Below, piece after piece: positions 16,637 through 24,982 of a DNA stretch of 64,000 nucleotides. This DNA comes from Aeromicrobium phragmitis (GTDB lineage Bacteria > Actinomycetota > Actinomycetes > Propionibacteriales > Nocardioidaceae). The stretch covers positions 124,001-188,000 of the forward strand of contig NZ_RDBF01000001.1 of the NCBI RefSeq assembly GCF_003674095.1, read 5' to 3'. Each line of letters opens with the position of its first letter. Position 1 is the first letter of the stretch. Made by a program: the position numbers and the translations under genes. The notes under the pieces were generated by a model. The model was not told where the DNA came from. It saw only the letters and a list, made by a program, of their open reading frames with translations, and searched no databases.

Positions 16637-17220
16637 TCGTCGACTCTCCGCTCCATGGTTAGATAGCGATCGAAACCGTACACGCTGGAGAGCGGGCCCA
16701 GCGCCCCGGCCGAGACCTGTTCGAACCCGCGACGTCGATACAACGCTTCGGCGCGAGGGTTCGTGTCCACGACCGACAGGCGAACAGAGCGCAGGCCCTC
16801 GCTACGGGCGAGCTCGACGGCTGCCTCCAGGAGGGCGGTTCCCGTTCCCCGACCCCGGCTCGCGCCGTCCACACAGATCCCATCGAGCACCAACGTGTCA
16901 TCCACGTCTCCACGGGCTAGGGGGCTGAGTACGAGTGCGGCCCGTGCCGCGGCAAGCCAGGGCAGGCTGGCCCGCAGGGAGTGCCAGGTCACAGGCACGG
17001 CGCCTGCGCCGTCACGGTGGAAGCCGCACATCCCTACGAGATCGTTCCCAGACCGGGCGATGAGGGTGCGGTCCGACCGGAGCGACGCCGTCACGACACT
17101 CAGGCCGCGTTCCGCTGAGACGAAGGCGGGGCGGAGTTTGCGCCGGAAAGCCGCCCAGTAGAGAGCCGCGACTCGATCGCGCTCCGCCGCGGCAAAGCCG
17201 TGCCCGATGATGATCTCCAT
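16633..17220 (-). CDS. GNAT-family N-acetyltransferase
   Basis: The 195-residue protein has the acetyl-CoA binding signature VDGASRGRGTGTALLEAAVE (GRGTG loop) at about residues 117-136 and a C-terminal ALYRRRGFEQV segment typical of GNAT enzymes. The substrate is unknown. It is the first gene of a two-gene unit with the PaaX-like regulator (4-nt overlap) and is divergent from an alpha/beta hydrolase over a 35-nt gap. Confidence 0.87.
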   Translation of the reverse strand: MEIIIGHGFAAAERDRVAALYWAAFRRKLRPAFVSAERGLSVVTASLRSDRTLIARSGNDLVGMCGFHRDGAGAVPVTWHSLRASLPWLAAARAALVLSPLARGDVDDTLVLDGICVDGASRGRGTGTALLEAAVELARSEGLRSVRLSVVDTNPRAEALYRRRGFEQVSAGALGPLSSVYGFDRYLTMERRVDE

Positions 17221-17240
17221 CCCCCGAGTCTATCGCATAG

Positions 17241-17254
17241 TGTACGATCGTTCA
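17241..17254. promoter_or_regulatory. Candidate operator between GNAT and hydrolase genes
   Basis: TGTACGATCGTTCA matches its own reverse complement at 12 of 14 positions, with a perfect ACGATCGT core. It lies in the 35-nt divergent gap, ending 1 nt before the hydrolase start codon, and would control both directions. The PaaX-like protein is the likely binder. Confidence 0.5.
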
Positions 17255-17255
17255 T

Positions 17256-18281
17256 ATGAAGAGAGGTATCCGGTGGATGGCCATCGTTGCCAGTGTCGTC
17301 CTCGTTGTTGCTGCAGGTGCTATTGGGGTCGCGCTGGTCGGCAACTCGTATGCGTTCGATGAGCGGCACGTCGAGATTCCGGTGACCGGTGGCAGCCTGT
17401 CGGGCGTCTTGACGACACCCAAGAGCGGCGAGGCTCACGGAGTCGTTGTGATGGTGCACGGGGACGGTCCCGTCGACGCGACGCAGAACGGTCTCTACGA
17501 CCCGTGGTTTGATGGCGCGGCCGCCAGCAGATACGCGACGCTCTCGTGGAGCAAACCCGGCGTCGGCGGGTCGGATGGCGACTGGCTCGCGCAGAGCCTT
17601 CCCGACCGAGCCGCAGAGGTAGGCGCTGCGATCGACTGGGCTGCGGCGCAGCCAGATGTCCCGACGTCGACGATCGTCCTGTGGGGTGCGAGTCAAGCGG
17701 GCTGGGTCATTCCCGAGGTGGTCGCCGACCGCGACGACATTGCCGGCGTTGTGGCAGTCGGTACCGCTATCAACTGGCTGAAACAAGGACAGTTCAACCT
17801 TCAAGCGGAACTCGATCACGAGGGCGCAGATGCCGAACAGCGCGCCCGCGCCGAAGCCGCAAGCACCAGCACGAATGCGCTCCTGGAGCGCGGGGCAAGC
17901 TATGAGGAGTATCTCGGTGAGACCACCGAGGCCGACCCCATGACCCGCGAGCGGTGGGGATTTGTTCAGCGCAGCTTCCGCGCCGACGCCACCAGCGATC
18001 TCACCCGAGCGGCCACACATCACGTGCCGTGGCTACTCCTCGCCGGCGAGCATGACCGAAACGTCGACGTCCACGAAACTGCCGAGGTCTACCGTGGGAT
18101 CTTCGGCAGAGACGTCGAGGTCACATGGGTTGACGCGGTGCACTCCATGGCGCGCCCCATGGTCGATGATTCCGAGTTCATCGGCTTCGTGACGGGAGTG
18201 TTCTGGCCGCGCGCGCTCTTGGCACACGGCGTCATCGACTCATACCGCGGATTCCTCGATCAGGTGACAGGCTCCCACTGA
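17256..18281 (+). CDS. Membrane-anchored alpha/beta hydrolase
   Basis: The 341-residue protein starts with a basic segment and one hydrophobic helix (about 8-30), a signal anchor placing the enzyme outside the membrane. The hydrolase domain shows VVVMVHGDGP (oxyanion loop), the nucleophile elbow GASQAG, Asp in LAGEHDRNV and His in DAVHSM, a complete catalytic triad of the prolyl-oligopeptidase/dienelactone hydrolase-like superfamily. The substrate is unknown. No typical ribosome-binding site precedes the ATG at 17256. Confidence 0.82.
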   Translation: MKRGIRWMAIVASVVLVVAAGAIGVALVGNSYAFDERHVEIPVTGGSLSGVLTTPKSGEAHGVVVMVHGDGPVDATQNGLYDPWFDGAAASRYATLSWSKPGVGGSDGDWLAQSLPDRAAEVGAAIDWAAAQPDVPTSTIVLWGASQAGWVIPEVVADRDDIAGVVAVGTAINWLKQGQFNLQAELDHEGADAEQRARAEAASTSTNALLERGASYEEYLGETTEADPMTRERWGFVQRSFRADATSDLTRAATHHVPWLLLAGEHDRNVDVHETAEVYRGIFGRDVEVTWVDAVHSMARPMVDDSEFIGFVTGVFWPRALLAHGVIDSYRGFLDQVTGSH

Positions 18282-18394
18282 AGCATGGCACGACATGCGA
18301 ACCGATCGCTTGTGGGCCCGCGGGGCGACACGACAACCCGCGACGGCTATCACCGCCGAAGACGTGCCATCTAATTCCGCGACTCACACGCCCA

Positions 18395-18456
18395 CCTGAT
18401 TGGTGAACCAGAAGCCAGTGCCAAAAACGTCGTGGCCGGAAATGGTGCGCTAGAAC
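18395..18456. repeat. Direct repeat B, diverged copy of repeat A
   Basis: CCTGATTGGTGAACCAGAAG followed by AGTGCCAAAAACGTCGT matches repeat A at 13688 in the same orientation, with a 14-bp internal deletion and scattered substitutions. The two copies bracket the transposon remnant, the PaaX-like/GNAT pair and the hydrolase. Same-strand orientation argues against a simple terminal-inverted-repeat pair. Confidence 0.6.
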
Positions 18457-18489
18457 GGCGAGACGTTGAGTCGCAAGGTCATCGTCGCG

Positions 18490-18521
18490 CGCCGTGCCGC
18501 CGGCGAACCGGCGACACGGCG
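18490..18521 (-). terminator. GC-rich hairpin after the MHS transporter gene
   Basis: CGCCGTGCCGCCGG (18490-18503), loop CGAA, and CCGGCGACACGGCG (18508-18521) form a 14-bp stem with one mismatch. It lies 23 nt past the transporter stop and has no clear U-tract, as is common for actinobacterial terminators. Confidence 0.6.
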
Positions 18522-18543
18522 TGAGCGAACGATGTCTTGCCGA

Positions 18544-19884
18544 TCAGCGGCGAACTCGACGAGGGGTCGAGCCCGCGGTCGCGAGGTCGATCCCCTTGGT
18601 CTCCGGCAGGAGCCACACCGCGACGCCGGTCGCGACGCAGAGCACCACGATGTAGAGGCTGGACGCCCAGCCGATGCCGAGGTTGTTCAGCAGCTGGTTG
18701 AGGTAGGGCGCGCTGCCACCGAACACGGCGACCGAGATCGAGTACGCGAATCCGATGGCCTGGGTACGCACCCGGGTCGGGAACACCTCCGACATCGTCG
18801 AGGACAACAGCGCTCCGGGCATCGCGACCACCACGAGGGCGAGCGTGGCCGCCACGAGCAGCGTCCACGGCTGGTCACTGATCAGCCCCATGAGCGGGAA
18901 CTGAAGGACGATCATGGCGACCGCGAAGGCCAGCAGCACCGGCCGGCGGCCGACCCGGTCGGAGAACCGTCCCCAGAGCGGGAGGGACGCCAGCGCAAGC
19001 GCCTGGGCGATGACCGACATCCAGTAGGCGGAGCTCGCCGCCATGCCCTGCTCGGCGATCGCGTACGTCGAGACGTAGGACGTCCAGGTGTAGTGGGCGG
19101 CTGTGATGCCGCTGGTCATCGCGATGACCAGGACGATGCCGCGGACAACCTGCGAGCGCGGCACCTCCACGACGGGCGCGCTCTCGGCCGCCGGGGTGCC
19201 GCCAGCCGGGGCGTTGCCGTCGGCGAACACCTCGCTCTCCTCCATGCCGCGGCGGAGCACGAGCACCACGAGCGCCGCCACGCCGCCGATGAGGAACGGG
19301 ATGCGCCAGCCCCATTCGCCGACGGCGCTCTCGCTGGTGGACGCGGTGATGACGCCGCCCACCGTGTACGCGAGAACCGAGCCGCCGAAGATCGCGACGA
19401 ACACGATGCTGCCCCACATCCCGCGCCGGTTGGGCGGCGCGATCTCCGCGACGTAGGTGTTGGCGGTGGCGGACTCACCGCCGTGCGCGAAGCCCTGGAC
19501 CATCCGGGCGAGGAGGAGCAGCAGCGAGGCGAAAGCACCGATCGACTCGTACGTCGGCATGATGCCGATGGCGAAGCTGCCGCCCGCCATCATCAGCATC
19601 GTGGTGATGAGGACGAATTTGCGTCCGCGCCGGTCGGCGATCCGCCCGAAGACGATGCCGCCGAGGGGACGCATGAGGAATCCGACGGCGAACACCGCGA
19701 AGGTGGACAGCAGCGCCGATACCGGGTCGTCCTGGCTGAACATCACCGCGGCGATGAACGGTGCGAACACCGCGTAGGCGCTCCACTCGTACCATTCCAG
19801 GACGTTGCCGACGGTGCTGGCGACGAGCGAACGTCGCTTGCTCGTCGGCGCGTTCACGGCATCGGGCTCGATCGTGTGTGCCAT
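18544..19884 (-). CDS. MFS transporter, metabolite:H+ symporter (MHS) type
   Basis: The 446-residue protein has 12 predicted membrane helices. The segment VGNVLEWYEWSAYAVFAPF near residues 25-45 is the N-terminal signature of the MHS subfamily (KgtP, ProP, ShiA), which takes up dicarboxylates, betaines or shikimate. GRIADRRGRKF and FSDRVGRRP are the two conserved MFS cytoplasmic loops. It follows the acyl-CoA ligase by 24 nt on the same strand, so it probably imports the acid that the ligase activates. Confidence 0.9.
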   Translation of the reverse strand: MAHTIEPDAVNAPTSKRRSLVASTVGNVLEWYEWSAYAVFAPFIAAVMFSQDDPVSALLSTFAVFAVGFLMRPLGGIVFGRIADRRGRKFVLITTMLMMAGGSFAIGIMPTYESIGAFASLLLLLARMVQGFAHGGESATANTYVAEIAPPNRRGMWGSIVFVAIFGGSVLAYTVGGVITASTSESAVGEWGWRIPFLIGGVAALVVLVLRRGMEESEVFADGNAPAGGTPAAESAPVVEVPRSQVVRGIVLVIAMTSGITAAHYTWTSYVSTYAIAEQGMAASSAYWMSVIAQALALASLPLWGRFSDRVGRRPVLLAFAVAMIVLQFPLMGLISDQPWTLLVAATLALVVVAMPGALLSSTMSEVFPTRVRTQAIGFAYSISVAVFGGSAPYLNQLLNNLGIGWASSLYIVVLCVATGVAVWLLPETKGIDLATAGSTPRRVRR

Positions 19885-19908
19885 CGCGTCTCCTCGGGTG
19901 GGCGGGTC

Positions 19909-21567
19909 TCAGGCGTCGGTGCGATCGCGCAGCACATTGCGGCGGATCTTGCCGGTCGCGGTCTTGGGAAGCCCCGCGACGACGTGGACGTCGCGCGGAA
20001 CCTTGTAGGCGGCGAGCCGCTCCTTGACGAAGGCGCGCAGGGTCGTGGGCTCGACCGACTGGCCGGCCGCGAGCGACACGTACGCGACGACGGACTCGCC
20101 TTGGTATTCGTCGGGCCGGCCGACGACGGCAGCTTCCAGGACGGCCGGGTGCTCGTACAGGGCGTCCTCGACCTCGCGGGGCCACACCTTGTACCCGGAC
20201 ACGTTGATCTGGTCCTTCAGCCGGTCGACGAGGTAGACCCAACCGTGCTCGTCCATGATCGCGACATCACCGGTGCGCAGCCGTCCGCCCGGCATCGTCT
20301 GCTCGGTGACCTCGGGCTTGCGCCAGTAACCGCTCATCAACTGGGGGCCGTTGAGCTCGAGCTCACCCTGCTCTCCCGGCGGAAGCGGCTGACCCTCGCT
20401 GTCGATGATGCGCGCGGTCAGGCCCGGCAACGGCACGCCGATGGACAGGGTGCCGCTCGGTTCGTGCACGGGCGCCTCCGCTCCGAGGGGTACGCCGATG
20501 ACGGCCGAGCTGGTCTCCGTCATGCCGTAGACGTTGTGGATGTAGACACCGAACCGGTCGACGAACCGCCGCACGGTGGCCGGCGGGATGGGCGCCCCTC
20601 CCGAGTAGAGGGCGCGCAGGCTCGCGAACTGCTCACGGCTCGCTCCGGGCACCTCGGCGAGTGCGTTGAACGCGGTGATCGACCCGACGGTGGTCGTCAC
20701 CTGGTGCTCGGCGAAGACATCCAGCACGACCTCGGCGCGGAACCGGTGGGCGAAGACCAGGAGCGTGTCGTGGACCAGCGCCATCGTGGCGTTGACCACC
20801 GCTCCGGTGATGTGGAACAGCGGGGCGATGGCGAAGACGACGTCGCCGGGGCGCAGGTCGGTCCAGCGGGCGTACGACGTCGCGACGTGCAGCACGGCGC
20901 TGTGACTGTTCATCGCGCCTTTGGGCGGGCCGGTGGTGCCGGAGGTGTACGTCAACAATGCGACGTCGTCGGCCGTCAGGTCCAACGGCGGCACGGTGCG
21001 GCCGCGGTGCTCTTCGATGAGGGTGAGCAGATCGCCGTCGGGGGCGGGCTCGGGGCGCTGCGGGTTCTCGCCGAACACCCGAGTGTCGTCGCGGGACTGC
21101 AGGTCCCGCGCGGAGGTGCTGACCACCCACCGCACCGTGGTGTCCGCGGTGGCGTCGGTCGCCGCCTCGATCCCGTCGTCCTCGCAGATGATGCCGACGG
21201 CCTCGGCGTCGACGATGAGCCGGCGCAGCTCCTCGCCGCGGTACATCGGATTGAGGATGAGCGCCGCCGCACCGAGCTTCCAGAGCGCGAGGAGCACGAG
21301 GGCGTACTGCGGGATGTTCTGCAGGTACACGCCGACGTGGTCACCGCGTCCGACACCGCGCTCGGCGAGAGCGCTGGCGAGCGCTTCGGCCATCGCGTCG
21401 GTCTCACGGACCGAGCAGTGCTGGTCGAAGTAGGCGAGCGCGGGCGCGTCCGGCTGCCGAGCCAGGCGCGCGTTCCACGCCTCGATCAAGGTCCCGTACT
21501 CCGACCTGATGTCCTCGTCGACCCCCGACGGGTACAGCGTCAGCCACGGCTTCTCGGTTCCGGTCAC
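19909..21567 (-). CDS. Acyl-CoA ligase (AMP-forming, fatty/aromatic acid)
   Basis: The 552-residue adenylate-forming enzyme has the P-loop-like TYTSGTTGPPKGAM, VYGMTETSS, the adenylation aspartate in RTGDVAIMD, and C-terminal DRLKDQINVSGYKVWP and PKTATGKIRRN with the catalytic lysine. This is the ANL family class that converts a carboxylic acid, ATP and CoA to an acyl-CoA. Chain length or ring preference cannot be told. It heads an operon with an MHS transporter, and a perfect palindrome 20 nt upstream of its start suggests repression by the divergent TetR protein. Confidence 0.9.
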   Translation of the reverse strand: MTGTEKPWLTLYPSGVDEDIRSEYGTLIEAWNARLARQPDAPALAYFDQHCSVRETDAMAEALASALAERGVGRGDHVGVYLQNIPQYALVLLALWKLGAAALILNPMYRGEELRRLIVDAEAVGIICEDDGIEAATDATADTTVRWVVSTSARDLQSRDDTRVFGENPQRPEPAPDGDLLTLIEEHRGRTVPPLDLTADDVALLTYTSGTTGPPKGAMNSHSAVLHVATSYARWTDLRPGDVVFAIAPLFHITGAVVNATMALVHDTLLVFAHRFRAEVVLDVFAEHQVTTTVGSITAFNALAEVPGASREQFASLRALYSGGAPIPPATVRRFVDRFGVYIHNVYGMTETSSAVIGVPLGAEAPVHEPSGTLSIGVPLPGLTARIIDSEGQPLPPGEQGELELNGPQLMSGYWRKPEVTEQTMPGGRLRTGDVAIMDEHGWVYLVDRLKDQINVSGYKVWPREVEDALYEHPAVLEAAVVGRPDEYQGESVVAYVSLAAGQSVEPTTLRAFVKERLAAYKVPRDVHVVAGLPKTATGKIRRNVLRDRTDA

Positions 21568-21586
21568 ACCCCTCGCCTCTCTTCCG

Positions 21587-21604
21587 ACCGAGCGATCGCT
21601 CGGT
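21587..21604. promoter_or_regulatory. Perfect 18-bp TetR operator
   Basis: ACCGAGCGATCGCTCGGT is a perfect palindrome between the ligase start (21567) and the TetR start (21662). Its form matches operators of actinobacterial TetR proteins that guard acyl-CoA metabolism genes. Confidence 0.75.
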
Positions 21605-21661
21605 TTAGAGTGTGTGTGGCAAGGTGACCTATGTCAAGCCCAGAATGTGAGGTGGACCACG

Positions 21662-22261
21662 ATGGCGATCGACACGACTCCGTCGTCCCTGACTCCGCTG
21701 TCGCCGATCCTCGAGGCCGCCCAGGAGTGCTTCGTGGAGCAGGGGTACCACGGCACCTCCATTCGGGTCATCGCCGCGCGCGCCGGCCTGTCCGTGCCGG
21801 GCCTGTACCACCATTACCGGTCCAAGCAGCAGATGCTGCAGGACGTCATGAAGCACGCCATGACGTCGCTGTACCGCCAAAGCGAGGACGCCCTCGCCGC
21901 GGCGGAGACCGATCCGCTGGCGCAGTTCAATGCCCTCGTGGGCTGCCTCGTGCGGTTCCACGCCTTCGAACGCGCCCCCGCCTTCATCGCCTACAGCGAG
22001 ATTCGCAGCCTCGACGAGGAGGCCCGGCGCGAGCACATCGCCCGCCGCGACGCCCAGCAGCGGCTCATGGATCAAGTGGTCGAAGCCGGGGTCGCCGCCG
22101 GCGAGTTCACGACGCCCCACCCCACCGAGGCGAGCCGCGCCATCGTCACGATGTGTACCTCGGTCGCGCAGTGGTACCGCATGGACGGGCCGCTGACTCC
22201 CGACGAACTCGTCGACCGTTACCTGGCGATCGCCCGGATGACGATCGGCGCCCGCGGCTGA
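21662..22261 (+). CDS. TetR-family repressor of the acyl-CoA ligase operon
   Basis: The 199-residue protein has GTSIRVIAARAGLSVPGLYHHYRSKQQML-type sequence near residues 30-57, a clear TetR helix-turn-helix of the KstR2/FadR-like group with a C-terminal TetR_C ligand domain. The ATG at 21662 follows a weak ribosome-binding region; upstream in-frame codons fall inside the divergent gene and the operator. It is placed to repress both itself and the ligase/transporter operon, with an acyl-CoA or the free acid as plausible inducer. Confidence 0.88.
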   Translation: MAIDTTPSSLTPLSPILEAAQECFVEQGYHGTSIRVIAARAGLSVPGLYHHYRSKQQMLQDVMKHAMTSLYRQSEDALAAAETDPLAQFNALVGCLVRFHAFERAPAFIAYSEIRSLDEEARREHIARRDAQQRLMDQVVEAGVAAGEFTTPHPTEASRAIVTMCTSVAQWYRMDGPLTPDELVDRYLAIARMTIGARG

Positions 22262-22262
22262 G

Positions 22263-23648
22263 TCAGCGCGCCCAACGGCTGCGAGCCCAGAAGCCGACGA
22301 GCACGGCGGCCAGGAGCAGCAGGCCCGTGCCGGTCCAGAGGTCAGCCTGGAACAGGATCGTCGCGCCGACCAGCATGCAGACGAGGAAGGCGTCAGCGAC
22401 CCAGAACAGCACGCGCAGCGACGACATCTCCCCCACCGGCGTCATGATCGGCGTCAGATATTCGATCGGCAGCAGGCCCTTGAACGCCGAGGCGGCCCGG
22501 CACGCCAGGGCCAGCAGTGCCAGCCCGCATCCGGCCGCCGACGCTCCCCCGGCCGCCGCAGCGCCGCTCATGACGACGACGAGCAGCACCGTGGGGACGA
22601 CGAGGTGCTGCAAGGCCGTCCGCGCCGGGGTGAATCCGAAGACGGGCGGGCGGGAGCGGTTGGCAGCCGTGAACCGCAAGCCGTCGCTGAGGTAGCAAGC
22701 GGCCGCGTAGCTCAGCGCCACCGCGACGATCGCGATGATCGGGGTGGGAGCCGTGTGTGCCGGACCGAGCAACAGCCCGCTTAGGAACGCTAGACCCACA
22801 CCTGCCGCGGCGCGGCCCGGCGAGCGCAGCAGTCCGACGACGTCCCGCCGTACGAGAATCGGTGCGCCGAACGCCGGCCGCCAGCGGCGACCGCGCCGGG
22901 TTCGTCCGCGCAGCACGTCCGCGGCGGAGGCGAGGTCGGCGGTGATCGCGAAGTTCTCCACCTGGCTCCAGCGCAACGCCTGCGTGCGCAGCCGGGACGG
23001 CGGCAGTACGACCACCACGCGCCGCACCGACAGCATCGCGACGACCGCGATGACCGGCACGACCATCACCCACCACCGTGGCGCCGTCGCCAGCGCCGTC
23101 CAGGCGTCGTGGATGGGCCAACCAGCGACCGCCGCCAGCAGCACGAGCACGACCGCCGGCAGCGCCAGCCTGGACTGCCCGGCCAGCCAGGCGACGGCGA
23201 GGAGCAGACCGAAAGCGATGACGACGACGGCGAGGACGACCGCAGCGACCGGGTCGGGCCAGGTGTCGCGGGAGGCCACGACGACGAGACCGGCGACGAC
23301 CGCGAGCGCGGTCACTCCGGCGAGGCTCCGGCGCCAGAACGGTCGCAGGACGCGGGCGAGCTCATCGGGACCGCTGACCACCCAATCGATGTAGGGGGCG
23401 CTCGGGGCGACCGGTCCCCGCGTGCGTCCCGCGCCGACCGCGGCGACGCCGAGCGCTCCGGTCACCAGCGCGACGTGCATCGGACTGACATTCCAGGCCA
23501 TCGCGGGCGCCAACTGCAGCGTGGCCCACCGTGCCAGCGGAACGACGAAGACGAGGACGGCGAGCACGGCGATGTAGAGGTCGGTCGCCCGGTCGCTGGT
23601 GCTGGGCCGCTCGCGAAGGTCGCGGAGAAGCCGGTCCGGAGCTCTCAC
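22263..23648 (-). CDS. Polytopic membrane protein, ABC exporter permease
   Basis: The 461-residue protein has about 12 hydrophobic segments and no recognised enzymatic motif. It overlaps the upstream ABC ATPase gene by 4 nt, so it is almost certainly that exporter's membrane subunit. The sequence lacks classical ABC-2 signatures that I can point to. The substrate is unknown. Its stop lies 1 nt from the stop of the convergent TetR gene. Confidence 0.7.
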   Translation of the reverse strand: MRAPDRLLRDLRERPSTSDRATDLYIAVLAVLVFVVPLARWATLQLAPAMAWNVSPMHVALVTGALGVAAVGAGRTRGPVAPSAPYIDWVVSGPDELARVLRPFWRRSLAGVTALAVVAGLVVVASRDTWPDPVAAVVLAVVVIAFGLLLAVAWLAGQSRLALPAVVLVLLAAVAGWPIHDAWTALATAPRWWVMVVPVIAVVAMLSVRRVVVVLPPSRLRTQALRWSQVENFAITADLASAADVLRGRTRRGRRWRPAFGAPILVRRDVVGLLRSPGRAAAGVGLAFLSGLLLGPAHTAPTPIIAIVAVALSYAAACYLSDGLRFTAANRSRPPVFGFTPARTALQHLVVPTVLLVVVMSGAAAAGGASAAGCGLALLALACRAASAFKGLLPIEYLTPIMTPVGEMSSLRVLFWVADAFLVCMLVGATILFQADLWTGTGLLLLAAVLVGFWARSRWAR

Positions 23649-24250
23649 AGCTCGACGCGTCGCCGGGCCGCGCGCTCGACGAGTCCGTGGTCGTGGCAGG
23701 CCATCACGACGGCCTGTCCCTCGGCGACGGCGGTCACCACCGCCTCCGCGAGCAGACCGGTGCGGTGGCCGTCGAGCCGTTGCTCGGGCTCGTCGAGGAC
23801 GATGAGCCGCGCCGGCCGGGCGAAGGTCAGCGCGAGCGAGAAGAGCTGTTGTTGTCCCGAGGACAGCTCATGCACGAAGCGGTCGCGCAGCGCACCGATG
23901 GAGAAGCGATCGAGGTCGGCGTCGACGTCCGCTGCGTCCAGCTGCCACGTGGCATGCACCAGTGCGAGGTGGTCGCCGATCGTGAGGTCGGGGTACATGG
24001 CGGGCACGCCGAGCAGGGCCGCGATCGAGGCGCGGGTGGTGGCGGATCGTTCGTCGACGGGCTCACCGTCGAGCAACGCCTCACCTTCGGTGGGAGCGAG
24101 GCGGCCCGTGACGATGCGCAACAGGGTGGTCTTGCCGGAGCCGTTCGGGCCTGTGATGGCGACGCATTCGCCCTCGACGACCTCGAGGCTGGCGGGCGGA
24201 AGGAGCACCTGGTCGTCGATGCGGGCGGTGACGTCGGTGACGGTCAGCAT
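23645..24250 (-). CDS. ABC transporter ATP-binding protein (short)
   Basis: The 201-residue ATPase has Walker A GPNGSGKTTLL (about 34-44), a signature reading LSSGQQQLFSLAL and Walker B RLIVLDEPEQRLDG, with HDH in the switch region. The signature LSSGQ is a slight variant of LSGGQ. It is among the shorter ABC ATPases (CcmA-like). It is coupled by a 4-nt overlap to the membrane subunit downstream and lies 7 nt after a small membrane-protein gene. Confidence 0.9.
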   Translation of the reverse strand: MLTVTDVTARIDDQVLLPPASLEVVEGECVAITGPNGSGKTTLLRIVTGRLAPTEGEALLDGEPVDERSATTRASIAALLGVPAMYPDLTIGDHLALVHATWQLDAADVDADLDRFSIGALRDRFVHELSSGQQQLFSLALTFARPARLIVLDEPEQRLDGHRTGLLAEAVVTAVAEGQAVVMACHDHGLVERAARRRVEL

Positions 24251-24257
24251 AGCGCTC

Positions 24258-24803
24258 CTAGCCGTCGAGCCACGGGTTGTACTTCATCCGCAGAGCCCGG
24301 TCGAGACCGGCGACGAGTCCGCCGACACCGAGGGTCGTGTTGAGCCATGTGGGGAGGTCGAACGTGGGGACCCCCCACTCCGTGAGCCGGCCGAGCAGGT
24401 TCAGCAGCTCGGGGATCTGAGTGACGAGGGCGACGACGAGGATCGTCCAGGCGAGCGCGGCGATGACCCGGCTCGCGGTGGGGTGGGAGCGCTCGAATCG
24501 GGCGCGGCGTTCTTCACCGGTGCCCTGGGTCGGCTGGAACGTCGTGCGTGCACCGGTCGGGTCGACCATCCGGACGTACTTCATGCCCATGAGCGACATC
24601 GCCGCCTCGACCCGACGTCCCCCGTCGAGTTCGAAGCGAGCCGGTGAGCGCTTCTCATCGAGCAGCCGGCCGTCTCGATACAGCCGGATCTTCTCGCCGA
24701 AGTCGAAGAAGTCGACGTCGACGGCGAACTCACCGTGCTCGTAGACGCCGCGCCACAGCACGTCCCATCGCCCGAAGGGCCTCAGCTGCTCGCGGTCCGC
24801 CAT
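24258..24803 (-). CDS. Hypothetical protein with C-terminal membrane helices
   Basis: I do not recognise the family. The 181-residue protein has an N-terminal soluble beta-rich part (WDVLWRGVYEHGEFAVDVDFF) and two hydrophobic segments at about 110-130 and 150-165, ending MKYNPWLDG. It precedes an ABC ATPase gene by 7 nt. Its ATG lies 5 nt past a copy of the recQ 3' end, so before the 3.5-kb cassette was inserted it was probably the gene directly downstream of recQ. It may now rely on a promoter at the edge of the inserted cassette. Confidence 0.6.
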   Translation of the reverse strand: MADREQLRPFGRWDVLWRGVYEHGEFAVDVDFFDFGEKIRLYRDGRLLDEKRSPARFELDGGRRVEAAMSLMGMKYVRMVDPTGARTTFQPTQGTGEERRARFERSHPTASRVIAALAWTILVVALVTQIPELLNLLGRLTEWGVPTFDLPTWLNTTLGVGGLVAGLDRALRMKYNPWLDG

Positions 24804-24804
24804 C

Positions 24805-24886
24805 GCGGTCAGCCTACCGAGGCGAGAGCGAAGGGAAGGACGCCCGGCGCTCCCGCCCGCCGCAGCTCCCGGGCGGCGACGGTGAA
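24805..24886. repeat. 82-bp direct repeat, left copy (recQ 3' end)
   Basis: The segment is identical to 28387-28468. Read on the minus strand it encodes TVAARELRRAGAPGVLPFAL and ends in TGA. That is the expected C-terminus of an actinobacterial RecQ, but here it is cut off from the rest of the gene. It marks the left edge of an inserted cassette. The rest of the gap to 24982 holds only the likely promoter region of the EamA gene. Confidence 0.9.
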
Positions 24887-24982
24887 CCAGCTGCGTCAGG
24901 GCGAGACTATCAAGCGAGACTTCACGGTGGTTCACAAATCTTCACTAGTGCTTCCGCGTTCTACAAACCTAGGATCGTCGGC

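Noticed and set aside
18466-21627. Long plus-strand open frame opposite the MHS transporter and acyl-CoA ligase
   Set aside because: It covers two clear minus-strand genes and encodes an Arg/Asp/His-rich low-complexity protein with no recognisable fold.
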